NCBI RefSeq assembly: GCF_008033385.1
Contig: NZ_VOGY01000001.1
Span: 558,001-622,000, forward strand
Source: Algibacter pacificus
GTDB taxonomy: Bacteria; Bacteroidota; Bacteroidia; Flavobacteriales; Flavobacteriaceae
Direction of reading: 5' to 3'
DNA length: 64,000 bases
This document shows, in pieces, positions 52,376 to 60,915 of the stretch. The notes beneath the pieces are model-generated. The model was given only the letters and a program-made list of their open reading frames with translations, did no database searches and was not told where the DNA came from. Within the stretch, counting starts at the first letter, position 1, and every line of letters begins with the position of its first letter. Made by a program: the position numbers and the translations under genes.

Positions 52376-55354
52376 ATGAATAAGTTTTTAATAAGTAGCT
52401 ACTGCGCTTTTTTTCTTTTATTTATATCAAGTTGTATATCGTGTGAAAGTAATGCGCAAAGCACCCCCAATACCTTTGAAAAAACAAGGGGTAAGTACAA
52501 CTTTAATCCAGATTGGAAGTTTATAAAAGATAACCCAAAGAATGCACAAAATATTAAATTTGATGATTCAGATTGGAACACAGTAAGTTGTCCGCATACA
52601 TTTAATGATATTGACACCTTTGATGATTATAGTCTTGGGCATCACAATGGCGAAGAAAATCAATGGCGTGGAACAGTTTGGTACCGTAAGCATTTTAAAC
52701 TGCCAAAATTAGATTCAAGCAAAAAAGTATTTATTGAGTTTGAATCTGTACGTCAAATAGCCGATGTATATATTAATGGTGTACATCTAGGACAAAACCA
52801 AACTGGGTTTATTCCTTTTGGGTACGATTTAACACCTTATATTAAAGTTAATGAAGACAATGTTATTGCGGTAAGAGTTAATAATGATAGGGGAGATCAT
52901 TTTAGAGATAATTTTCCTTTAGTATGGAATCATGAGCATTGGCACCCAACTCATGGAGGTATTTACCGTAATGTATTTCTACATGTTATGGATGCGCTTC
53001 ACATTACCTTACCATTGTATGATAATTTAGAAACTGTGGGAACTTATGTCTATGCTGAAAACATCTCAAAAACTAGTGCTGATATTCATGTAAATGCCGA
53101 AGTTCAAAACGAATACCAAAGCGCTAAAAATGTAACATTTAAAGCAAAGATATTTAATAACGAAGGTGAGCTTGTTGGTGTCTCTGAAACAGAAAAAGAA
53201 TTAAAAGCAGGCGAAAAGTTTACATTTTCAACACAAATACAGTTAAAAAACCCTCAGCTTTGGTATACACGTCATCCGTATATGTACACTGTTGAAAGTG
53301 TTTTAAATGTAGACGGAAGCGCTGTAGATTCTTACAATACACCTTTAGGAATAAGATCCTTTAATTTTGATAAAGATAAAGGATTCTTTAACAATGGGGA
53401 GTATGCAAAACTTCACGGTTGGGGGCAAAAACCAACAAACTCTTGGGCAGGTTTAGGGGCTGCCTTACCAGATTGGTTACGGGATTACACCTTTCAATTA
53501 ATGGATGAGGCTGGTGGAAATTTTATTCGTTGGGGACACTGTGCGGGTTCACCAGCTGAAATTGATATGGGAGATAAATACGGTTTTGTTACACTAATGC
53601 CAGGTGTAAGTGGTGAATCTCAAGATGAAGGTGAAACTTGGGATATCCGTATTAAAGCATTTAGAGATATGGTTGTTTATTATCGAAATCATCCAACCAT
53701 ATTTATTTGGGAAGGCGGTAATTGGGCTGAAACCCAAGCACATTATCAAGAAATATTGGATGTCATAAATACATTTGATCCTAATGGAAAACGTTTGATG
53801 GGTAACCGTAGAGCAGATGTTAAAAATGATTCTGAAGGCTATGTTTCTATAGAAATAGGAACCGAAGGTTGGGAACGTGAATATCCAGATTTACCCATTG
53901 TTGAAAGCGAATACATGCGTGAAGAAGCTCCAAGACGTGTGTGGGATAAACAGTCGCCTGATGATAATTTTTTTACTCATCCTAACATTAGTAAAAATAC
54001 TTATAAAATAACTTCAGAGCAATTTGCGGTAAGACAAGTAGAGCATTGGTGGCAAAAAATGGGTAAAAAAGCGTATCATGCTGGTGGAGCAAACTGGATT
54101 TTTTCTGATGGACCCCATGGTGGTAGAGGACAAACAGAAGTAACTAGAGCCAGTGGAGAGGTAGATGCTGTACGCTTACCTAAAGAAGCGTTTTACACCA
54201 CAAAAGCTATGTGGAGACCAGAACCTCAAATACATATTGTAGGACATTGGAATTATAAGGAAGGCACCACAAAAGATATCTTTGTTGTTTCAAACACAGC
54301 TGCTGTAAAACTATATGTTAACGGAAACATGATAGGAGAAAATAACACACCAAAAGATGGTTATGTGTATCAATTTAAAAATGTGTCGTGGGAAGCAGGA
54401 GAAATTAAAGCCGAAGGTATTATTGATGGTGAAGTAAAAGTAACACAAATAAAAGAAACCGCGGGAGTTCCTGCTGCTTTAAAATTAACACCAATTACAG
54501 GGCCTAAAGGATGGCGAGCCGATGGTTCTGATATTGCATTAATAGATGTAGAAGTAGTTGATGCCAAAGGAAGAAGATGTCCGTTAGAAAAAGGTCGTGT
54601 AGATTTTACTGTTTCAGGACCAACGATTTGGAGAGGGGGGTACAATAGTGGTAAAGAAAATTCTACTAACAACCTATATTTAGATGTTGAAGCAGGAATT
54701 AACCGCGTAGCGTTACGTTCTACTTTAGAGGCCGGGGAGGTTGTTGTTTCTGCTACAAAAAGAGGGTTGCCCGTGGCAAGCATAACCTTAACAACTAAGC
54801 CAGTAGATATTAAAAACGGATTAACCTTAGAGTTACCACAGGTTTTTGATAATGTTTTAACTAAAGAACCTTTACCTATACACACACCCGAAATCCCAGA
54901 ATACATACCAGGGAAAACAAATAAAAGTAAGTTGTTTACTAAATTTAGTTATACCGGAGATGGTAAAGCTATGTTGCGGACTAATATGCATTGGGGCAAA
55001 AAGGCGTATACAGATATGGAAGAAAATTATACTGTAATCCCAAAATATCTTAGAGGCTCCGAATATATAAGAACCCCAAATAGCGATAGTAAATATTGGG
55101 CAAGAGACCAATTACAATTTATTGCCGGTCAAAAAATGCACATTTATGTATTACATGACGATAGCGTAAAACGTCCTGAATTTTTAGTAGAAGATTACAA
55201 AGACACTGGAGATAATATTAAAGTTGGTGAAGTTGTCATGTCTATTTATCACCGTATAGCGCAAGCTGGAGAAAGTATTATTATGGCGGGTAATAGTGAT
55301 GGCGATGCACCAAGCACGTGTAGAATGTATACCGTGGTTGGTAAAAAGTATTAA
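52376..55354 (+). CDS. GH2-family glycosidase with unusual acid/base region
   Basis: A 992-residue lipoprotein-like protein (signal region ending FISSCISC). GH2 domains are clear: jelly roll (VSCPHTFNDIDTFDD, WRGTVWYRKHFKLP, VRQIADVYINGVHLGQNQTGF), Ig-like domain, TIM barrel, then C-terminal beta domains (DVEVVDAKGRRCPLEKGRVDF). The expected N-E pair at the end of barrel strand 4 is not there: the sequence is HPTIFIWEGGNWAE, so N449 is followed by W450, and the nearest glutamates are E446 and E452. The nucleophile region reads LPIVESEYMREE, with E512 (or E510) as the candidate. Either E446 has taken over as acid/base or the enzyme is altered. It ends a three-gene unit closed by a terminator at 55447. 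Confidence 0.82.
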   Translation: MNKFLISSYCAFFLLFISSCISCESNAQSTPNTFEKTRGKYNFNPDWKFIKDNPKNAQNIKFDDSDWNTVSCPHTFNDIDTFDDYSLGHHNGEENQWRGTVWYRKHFKLPKLDSSKKVFIEFESVRQIADVYINGVHLGQNQTGFIPFGYDLTPYIKVNEDNVIAVRVNNDRGDHFRDNFPLVWNHEHWHPTHGGIYRNVFLHVMDALHITLPLYDNLETVGTYVYAENISKTSADIHVNAEVQNEYQSAKNVTFKAKIFNNEGELVGVSETEKELKAGEKFTFSTQIQLKNPQLWYTRHPYMYTVESVLNVDGSAVDSYNTPLGIRSFNFDKDKGFFNNGEYAKLHGWGQKPTNSWAGLGAALPDWLRDYTFQLMDEAGGNFIRWGHCAGSPAEIDMGDKYGFVTLMPGVSGESQDEGETWDIRIKAFRDMVVYYRNHPTIFIWEGGNWAETQAHYQEILDVINTFDPNGKRLMGNRRADVKNDSEGYVSIEIGTEGWEREYPDLPIVESEYMREEAPRRVWDKQSPDDNFFTHPNISKNTYKITSEQFAVRQVEHWWQKMGKKAYHAGGANWIFSDGPHGGRGQTEVTRASGEVDAVRLPKEAFYTTKAMWRPEPQIHIVGHWNYKEGTTKDIFVVSNTAAVKLYVNGNMIGENNTPKDGYVYQFKNVSWEAGEIKAEGIIDGEVKVTQIKETAGVPAALKLTPITGPKGWRADGSDIALIDVEVVDAKGRRCPLEKGRVDFTVSGPTIWRGGYNSGKENSTNNLYLDVEAGINRVALRSTLEAGEVVVSATKRGLPVASITLTTKPVDIKNGLTLELPQVFDNVLTKEPLPIHTPEIPEYIPGKTNKSKLFTKFSYTGDGKAMLRTNMHWGKKAYTDMEENYTVIPKYLRGSEYIRTPNSDSKYWARDQLQFIAGQKMHIYVLHDDSVKRPEFLVEDYKDTGDNIKVGEVVMSIYHRIAQAGESIIMAGNSDGDAPSTCRMYTVVGKKY

Positions 55355-55446
55355 ATAAAATACGAGCAATAATTATTTGGACACACTAATTTTTGAGCTG
55401 TGTTTTATGCTTTGTTTTTGTTTAAAAGAAGTAAATTTTGAAGAAA

Positions 55447-55482
55447 AAAAAGGATGGTGAAATAGCTTCACCATCCTTTTTT
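55447..55482. terminator. Bidirectional terminator between convergent units
   Basis: AAAAGGATGGTGAA and TTCACCATCCTTTT form a 14-bp stem with a short loop, with A/T runs on both sides. It closes the + strand GH2 unit and the - strand unit ending at 55524. Confidence 0.88.
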
Positions 55483-55523
55483 ATATGTTTATATTGTTGG
55501 TTTTTGAATAACTTAGGCTTTAT

Positions 55524-56375
55524 TTAGGGGTGTTTTTTTACAAAATCTTCTAGGAGTGTTTTTACTACGTTTATTCCACCAGCTTCTAAACCACCATTTA
55601 CATTTGCACCAGTAATCCAATATAGTACCATACCAGCATCAGAGCAATCCCATTTTTCTTTTTGAAATTTAACAACATTGTCTAATTCGGCAATATTTCC
55701 CAAAGTCCATAGCAATCGTATTCTTGGGTCGGTATGATCTCTAGCCCAATCCCATTGTTCATGCTTAAGCTTTAAATTAATATTTTGGTCGGGAATTCGG
55801 ACCTCTTCTATGCCAAAATCTAGAATTTGCTGCCATGTATAAAAATCTCCCGCATTATCATTAGCAGGGTGATGTGTTATTACTTTAACAAATTTATGTT
55901 TTGCTTTAGGTGTTTTTTGTAAGGCCATACCTATAATATCTGGTTCGCCCGCTTCAATAATCCACAAAGGATCATTGGCTGTAGAGGCATTTATAGCCCA
56001 ACATAAATCGTTTATGGTTGCTTCTTTTTGCCACATAGCGTCGTAAAAGGTTAAGTTTTCAAATCCACCCCAGCGTCTAGCCGTCATATCGCAAGTTACT
56101 TGCATTAAATGGTGGCGCTCTTTTTCTGCCTTTTTAGAAATTCGGTCATCTCTAACCAAATCACAACTATGTGAATAATGTACAAGTCTGTCTTCTAAAC
56201 CAGCCGCTCTAAGTAGCGCTATGGAAATAGCAGAACCTCCAAGGTCATCAGGGTCTGGGGAGTTTCCGTCTGCCACAACAGCTATTCTGCCGTTTGGGGC
56301 GTTAATTTTTTGAGCTTTTACAGATATTGAAATACTAATAAAAAGTAATAATAAAGGTAGGGTTTTATTCTGCAT
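55524..56375 (-). CDS. Nucleoside-hydrolase-like exported protein (DUF1593-type)
   Basis: A 283-residue protein with signal peptide MQNKTLPLLLLFISISISVKAQ. It opens with RIAVVADGNSPDPDDLGG, an aspartate-rich motif like the calcium site of inosine/uridine nucleoside hydrolases, and continues with SHSCDLVRDD, PLWIIEAGEPDIIG, VKVITHHPAND and RIRLLWTLGNIAELD. The family (nucleoside-hydrolase fold, DUF1593/Sde182-like) occurs in algal polysaccharide loci of marine bacteria. It may act on an N- or O-glycosidic bond of an oligosaccharide; the true substrate is not known. Second gene of a two-gene unit, 36 bp after its neighbour. Confidence 0.75.
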   Translation of the reverse strand: MQNKTLPLLLLFISISISVKAQKINAPNGRIAVVADGNSPDPDDLGGSAISIALLRAAGLEDRLVHYSHSCDLVRDDRISKKAEKERHHLMQVTCDMTARRWGGFENLTFYDAMWQKEATINDLCWAINASTANDPLWIIEAGEPDIIGMALQKTPKAKHKFVKVITHHPANDNAGDFYTWQQILDFGIEEVRIPDQNINLKLKHEQWDWARDHTDPRIRLLWTLGNIAELDNVVKFQKEKWDCSDAGMVLYWITGANVNGGLEAGGINVVKTLLEDFVKKHP

Positions 56376-56411
56376 TTTAAATTATGGGTATTATTAAGTG
56401 AATATTATATG

Positions 56412-57644
56412 TTAGTTTTTGTAGTAGGTTGAAGGTGAGTTTTGAATAGATTTTCCCATGCCAACGGGGGTGAAAATTATACCAGCCCAACGGCCTCGAG
56501 TCCATTCTTCACCATCAGTACCTATTTGTGATATTACTTTAATTTTGTCTCCTTTTTGTATAGGTATGTTTTCCCAAAGGGCATTATATTTTTTTCCTTC
56601 TTCAAACATTCTGTGGGTTAATTCTGGCGAATAACTTCCAATTTTGGTTTCATTTACTGTAACAGTAAATTTGGATTTACCATCATTTTCTGCAACACCT
56701 ACAAAAACAATATCATAATGACCAGATTTAAAATTAAAAGTAGTTGTCGTTGTAGCTTGGTTATGATTTTTGGGGTTTATGGCGAGCCAATTTTTTCCGT
56801 TTTTATAAAAATTTGTACCTTCTGTAGGAAATTCTTGAGCGGCTATTGATTTAATTTGTTCCGATGCTTCAGTTATAGTTGAGAAGTAAGAAGGCACCTT
56901 GACTTCTGGAAAACTTTCAAGTATTTCACCTTGTGCTAAAGTAACTTCTGGCCCTTTGTTAATAGGTATATAGTTCATGTCTTTGGTTAAAATAAATTTA
57001 TCAAACTCAAAACCGTCTTCCCGCATACTAAATTGAATGGTATGATTACCCGCTTTATCAATGTCTAAATATATGTTATGCGGCACGCCGCAGTGAATAT
57101 CTTTTGTTCGTTGCTTACTTTCCCAAGTCCATTGGTTTTTGCCTGTACACCATTGCATACGTTTTCCGTGTTTAGGCCAAACATTATTTAAGCCAACATG
57201 TAAGCCGTTATCTTCTCCACCTGTACTAAAGGCCCGTACCCATACATAGTAACGTCCTGGTGTGTTAAACTTTACTTTGTAGCTTAAAACTGCTATTTTT
57301 CCAGGTTCGTTGGAAAAGTTTTCTCCATGTATTAATTTATCTGAGTGTGTAACACGTTCATCGGGTAATATTTCAAGATATGCATTATTACTAGCATCAT
57401 AAACGTGGTGTTTGTCTTCGTCTCTTCCTGCTTTTGGTAGTTCGTTTTTTGAGGTTCTAAACCATTTTCTTTTTTTTGTTAAAGTTTGTTCGTGAAAATA
57501 CTCAGCCTCAATGGCAACCTTACCATTTTGTTCTTCAAATGTTACTAAATTATTTATTATGGGAAGGCTTAAAGTATCATTTTGAGCATTGAGAGATATA
57601 AATATCATTAAAATAAATACAGTAAATATATTCTTTTTTTTCAT
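56412..57644 (-). CDS. Exported beta-rich carbohydrate-binding-type protein
   Basis: A 410-residue protein with signal peptide MKKKNIFTVFILMIFISLNAQ. The segment VAIEAEYFHEQ followed by NNAYLEILPD, LSYKVKFNTPGRYYVWVRAF and NHTIQFSMREDGFEFDKFILTKD is a CBM6/CBM35-like beta sandwich, similar to the module found at the C-terminus of GH115 glucuronidases. A second beta region follows (FNFKSGHYDIVFVGVAENDG, then TVNETKIGSY). No catalytic motif was found. It is divergent from the second SusC gene, with tandem operator copies on both strands of the shared upstream region. Probably binds or positions oligosaccharides; exact function unknown. Confidence 0.7.
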   Translation of the reverse strand: MKKKNIFTVFILMIFISLNAQNDTLSLPIINNLVTFEEQNGKVAIEAEYFHEQTLTKKRKWFRTSKNELPKAGRDEDKHHVYDASNNAYLEILPDERVTHSDKLIHGENFSNEPGKIAVLSYKVKFNTPGRYYVWVRAFSTGGEDNGLHVGLNNVWPKHGKRMQWCTGKNQWTWESKQRTKDIHCGVPHNIYLDIDKAGNHTIQFSMREDGFEFDKFILTKDMNYIPINKGPEVTLAQGEILESFPEVKVPSYFSTITEASEQIKSIAAQEFPTEGTNFYKNGKNWLAINPKNHNQATTTTTFNFKSGHYDIVFVGVAENDGKSKFTVTVNETKIGSYSPELTHRMFEEGKKYNALWENIPIQKGDKIKVISQIGTDGEEWTRGRWAGIIFTPVGMGKSIQNSPSTYYKN

Positions 57645-57676
57645 TGTTCTTAGCTTATATATGTGTTCTTTTTATT

Positions 57677-57721
57677 TAAAAATAAGCACTAACTTTTATT
57701 AAAGTAACCTGTTCTGTCCTG
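57677..57721 (-). promoter_or_regulatory. Locus operator copy 5 and -7 box (minus-strand unit)
   Basis: On the minus strand, CAGGACA (57721-57715) and CAGGTTA (57711-57705), 10-bp period. TATTTTTA (57684-57677), 5 of 6 fixed positions, starts exactly 21 bp past the repeat end, 33 bp before the ATG at 57644. Confidence 0.65.
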
Positions 57722-57775
57722 TATCTTGTTTTTGTAGAATTATAAATAAATAAGTGTAGTTTTTTTTAAAATAAA

Positions 57776-57820
57776 ACCGATACTACAGGATAGTTATCAG
57801 TAAAAGGGTAGGTAAATTTG
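57776..57820 (+). promoter_or_regulatory. Locus operator copy 6 and exact -7 box (for second SusCD)
   Basis: ACCGATA (57776-57782) and CAGGATA (57786-57792), 10-bp period. TAAATTTG (57813-57820) is an exact TAnnTTTG, 21 bp past the repeat end and 30 bp before the SusC ATG at 57850. Confidence 0.75.
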
Positions 57821-57849
57821 GAATAAGACAAACAATTAACTAAATATCT

Positions 57850-60800
57850 ATGAATTTAAAAATCAAATTAAAATGTCATTCCTATTTTAGAAAAAAATGG
57901 ATGTGCGCTGCGTTCCTATTATTAGGTATAGCAGTATCTAATGCGCAAACCGTTTCAGGAATCGTAACTGCAGATGGACAACCTTTACCAGGAGCTGCTG
58001 TTATTGTAAAAGGAACAAGTCAAGGTACTACCACAGATTTTGATGGAGAGTTTTCTATTAAGGCTAGTGCGCAAAACACTCTTTCTATCTCGTATGTAGG
58101 GTACTCCACAAAAGAAATTTTAGTAGGTAATCAAACTCAAATTAACGTTGTTTTAGAAGAAGACAACAAACTAGATGAAGTGGTTATTATTGGGTATGGA
58201 ACCCAGCGTAAGTCCGATTTAACAGGGTCAGTATCCTCAGTAAGTTCAGAAGATTTAACCGCTACCCCGGTTTCAAGGGTAGATCAAGCCTTACAAGGGC
58301 GAGCTTCTGGAGTTCAAGTTACTCAAACCAGTGGTGCTCCCGGTGCGGGAACCGTAATTAGAGTAAGGGGAGGAAATTCCATAACAGGAAGCAACGAACC
58401 ACTTTGGGTTATTGATGGCATAGTAGTAGGAACCAATTTTAACCTAAATAATATTAATAGTAGTGATATTAAATCTATCGAGATTTTAAAGGATGCCTCA
58501 TCTATTGCTATTTACGGTTCTAGAGGGGCCAATGGTGTTGTTCTTGTAACCACTAAAAATGGTTCTGGAGCTGGTGGAGGAAAACCAGAGGTTAGTGTAA
58601 ACCTTTATTCAAGTATGCAGTTAGTGCCAGAATTACCAAATATGTTGTCTCAGGAGGAGCAAATTGCATTTACCAATGAAAGCGCAAGGTTTAGATCTGC
58701 GGCAGAGCCTTTTTTAGATGATCCGTCTACTTATCCAGATAACGATTGGTTCGATTTACTATTAGGTACAGCGCCCATTTTTAATACCGATGTATCCATA
58801 TCTGGTGCAACAGATAATGTTAATTATTATACCTCGTTAAATTACTTTAATCAAGAAGGTATTGTAGAAAGCACAGGTATTGAAAAATATATTTTTAGAA
58901 GTAATTTAGACATTAAACTTAGCGATAAGCTAAAAGCGGGTTTCAGAATTAATTATTCTAGAATCGAGCAAGATAACGGAAACGCAAGTTTTGGTAATGC
59001 TTTTGCTACTTTGCGTACGCAACCTATTTATAATGACGATGGTACTTTTAATGGATACGATGATGTGGTGAGTGCGCCCTGGTCTAACCCAATAGCAAAT
59101 ATAGCATTAAATACAAATGAAACATTTTCTAATAACCTCTTAGGGTCAATTTACCTAGAGTTTAAACCTTCTGAAAAATGGATGGTTCGCTCAACGTTTA
59201 GTCCAGAATTTAACAATACTAAACAAAATAAATTTACTTCTAGCCAAAGTCCAAATTTATTATATTTAGGAGAAGGCGGTAATGCAAGTGTAAGAACGGT
59301 AGCTAGTAATGGTTGGAATAATGAAAACACAGTGCAGTACCAGTCCGATTTAGGAGAAAACCACTCTATAACAGCTTTAGCTGGAGCGTCTTTTCAAAAG
59401 GTATATACCGAAACTGTACAAGCTGAAGCTTTCGGTATTACTAGTGATGCAGCAGGATTTAATAACTTAGCTTTTTCAGACCCCATAAGATCAAAAGTTA
59501 GTAGTGATTATAATAGCTTTCAAATTGCTTCATTTTTTGGAAGACTTAATTACTCCTATAAAGATAAGTACTTATTGACTTTAGTAGGTCGAACAGATGG
59601 AAGTTCGGTTTTTGCTCCAGGAAACCAATATGAATTTTATCCATCTATAGCAGGTGCTTGGAAAGTAACTGAAGAACCTTTTATGCAAAACCAAACAGTG
59701 TTTCAAGATTTAAAATTAAGAGCCAGTTACGGTAAATCAGGTAACCAAGCTATAGAGCCTTACAGAACAAAAGGAATTTTGGTAGAAGCTAATACCACTC
59801 TTAATGGGGTAGAACAACCAGGTTTAACGTTAGGAAGACCTTCAAACCCTAACCTGCAATGGGAAACAACTAATTCTTTAGATATTGCTTTAGAAGCTTC
59901 TCTTTTTGGAGGTAAAGTGTTTACTGAGTTAAATTACTACTATAAAAAAACTAACGATTTACTTTTGGATGTTACCATCCCAAGACAAACAGGTTTTGAT
60001 ACGCAATTACAAAATGTAGGTTCTTTAGAAAACAAAGGTTGGGAGTTTATGTTAAATACAACTAATGTAAGTAATGCAAACTTTAACTGGAATTCAACAT
60101 TAACCTTGTCTTCTAATCAAAATAAAATTTTAGAACTTGGAGACGTAGATTTTATTGATGTTACCGTAGATGCTATTTTAGGCTCAGGTAACACCCGTTT
60201 AATCGCGGGCGAGTCTGTTCCTGTGTTTACCGGAGTACCTTTTTTAGGGACTTGGAAAAGTCAAGCAGAAATAGCAGCATCAAGTTTAACTCCAGAGGAA
60301 CAAAATAAACAAGTTGTGGGTGGTTCTAGATTTGATGATGTAAATGGAGATGGTATTATTTCTGTTGAAGATGCTGTAGTACTAGGAAGTCCTTTGCCAG
60401 ATTTAATCTTCGGATTTGAAAATTCTTTTTCATACAAAAATTGGGATTTCTCATTTTATTTCCAAGGAACACTAGGGAACGAAGTGTATAATTTAAGAAC
60501 TCGAAATCATTATTTCAATAGAGGAGAAACCACTAAGTTTGCAGATATTGCAAACCGATGGACTCCAGATAACCCAGACTCTAATATTCCTAGAGCTGGT
60601 GCCGATTCTGTAACTGGAACCCCTCCAAATTCGGAATATGTTGAAGATGGTTCTCATTTAAGATTAAAAACAGCAAGAATTGCCTATAACCTACCAGTTA
60701 AAGAAATGGGATTAAATAGCTTTAAAAAAGCTACTATATATTTCTCAGGAAGTAATTTATTGTTAATTTCTAATTTTAGATTAATAGATCCAGAATCAAG

Positions 60801-60903
60801 TAGATTTGGGCGTAGTGGCCTAGGTAATATAGCTCAAGGTTATAATGATGGATCGTACCCTAATCCAAGAGTTTTAACCCTTGGTCTAAACGTAACATTT
60901 TAA
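57850..60903 (+). CDS. susC: SusC-like TonB-dependent transporter
   Basis: A 1017-residue outer-membrane transporter without an STN domain. After the signal peptide (ending AVSNAQ) comes a carboxypeptidase-regulatory domain (VSGIVTADGQPLPGAAVIVKGTS, in two overlapping family motifs), then DEVVIIGYGTQRKSDLTGSV, the plug (VIRVRGGNSITGSNEPLWVIDG and IAIYGSRGANGVVLVTTK) and the barrel ending PRVLTLGLNVTF. It is paired with SusD after 12 bp. Unlike the first SusC it cannot signal through a FecR-type protein. It is instead preceded by an operator copy with an exact -7 box, so it is expected to share control with the enzyme genes. Confidence 0.96.
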   Translation: MNLKIKLKCHSYFRKKWMCAAFLLLGIAVSNAQTVSGIVTADGQPLPGAAVIVKGTSQGTTTDFDGEFSIKASAQNTLSISYVGYSTKEILVGNQTQINVVLEEDNKLDEVVIIGYGTQRKSDLTGSVSSVSSEDLTATPVSRVDQALQGRASGVQVTQTSGAPGAGTVIRVRGGNSITGSNEPLWVIDGIVVGTNFNLNNINSSDIKSIEILKDASSIAIYGSRGANGVVLVTTKNGSGAGGGKPEVSVNLYSSMQLVPELPNMLSQEEQIAFTNESARFRSAAEPFLDDPSTYPDNDWFDLLLGTAPIFNTDVSISGATDNVNYYTSLNYFNQEGIVESTGIEKYIFRSNLDIKLSDKLKAGFRINYSRIEQDNGNASFGNAFATLRTQPIYNDDGTFNGYDDVVSAPWSNPIANIALNTNETFSNNLLGSIYLEFKPSEKWMVRSTFSPEFNNTKQNKFTSSQSPNLLYLGEGGNASVRTVASNGWNNENTVQYQSDLGENHSITALAGASFQKVYTETVQAEAFGITSDAAGFNNLAFSDPIRSKVSSDYNSFQIASFFGRLNYSYKDKYLLTLVGRTDGSSVFAPGNQYEFYPSIAGAWKVTEEPFMQNQTVFQDLKLRASYGKSGNQAIEPYRTKGILVEANTTLNGVEQPGLTLGRPSNPNLQWETTNSLDIALEASLFGGKVFTELNYYYKKTNDLLLDVTIPRQTGFDTQLQNVGSLENKGWEFMLNTTNVSNANFNWNSTLTLSSNQNKILELGDVDFIDVTVDAILGSGNTRLIAGESVPVFTGVPFLGTWKSQAEIAASSLTPEEQNKQVVGGSRFDDVNGDGIISVEDAVVLGSPLPDLIFGFENSFSYKNWDFSFYFQGTLGNEVYNLRTRNHYFNRGETTKFADIANRWTPDNPDSNIPRAGADSVTGTPPNSEYVEDGSHLRLKTARIAYNLPVKEMGLNSFKKATIYFSGSNLLLISNFRLIDPESSRFGRSGLGNIAQGYNDGSYPNPRVLTLGLNVTF

Positions 60904-60915
60904 AAATATACACAG

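Noticed and set aside
54370-54906. 178-codon minus-strand frame inside the GH2 gene at 52376
   Set aside because: No family features, and it is fully contained in a conserved gene.
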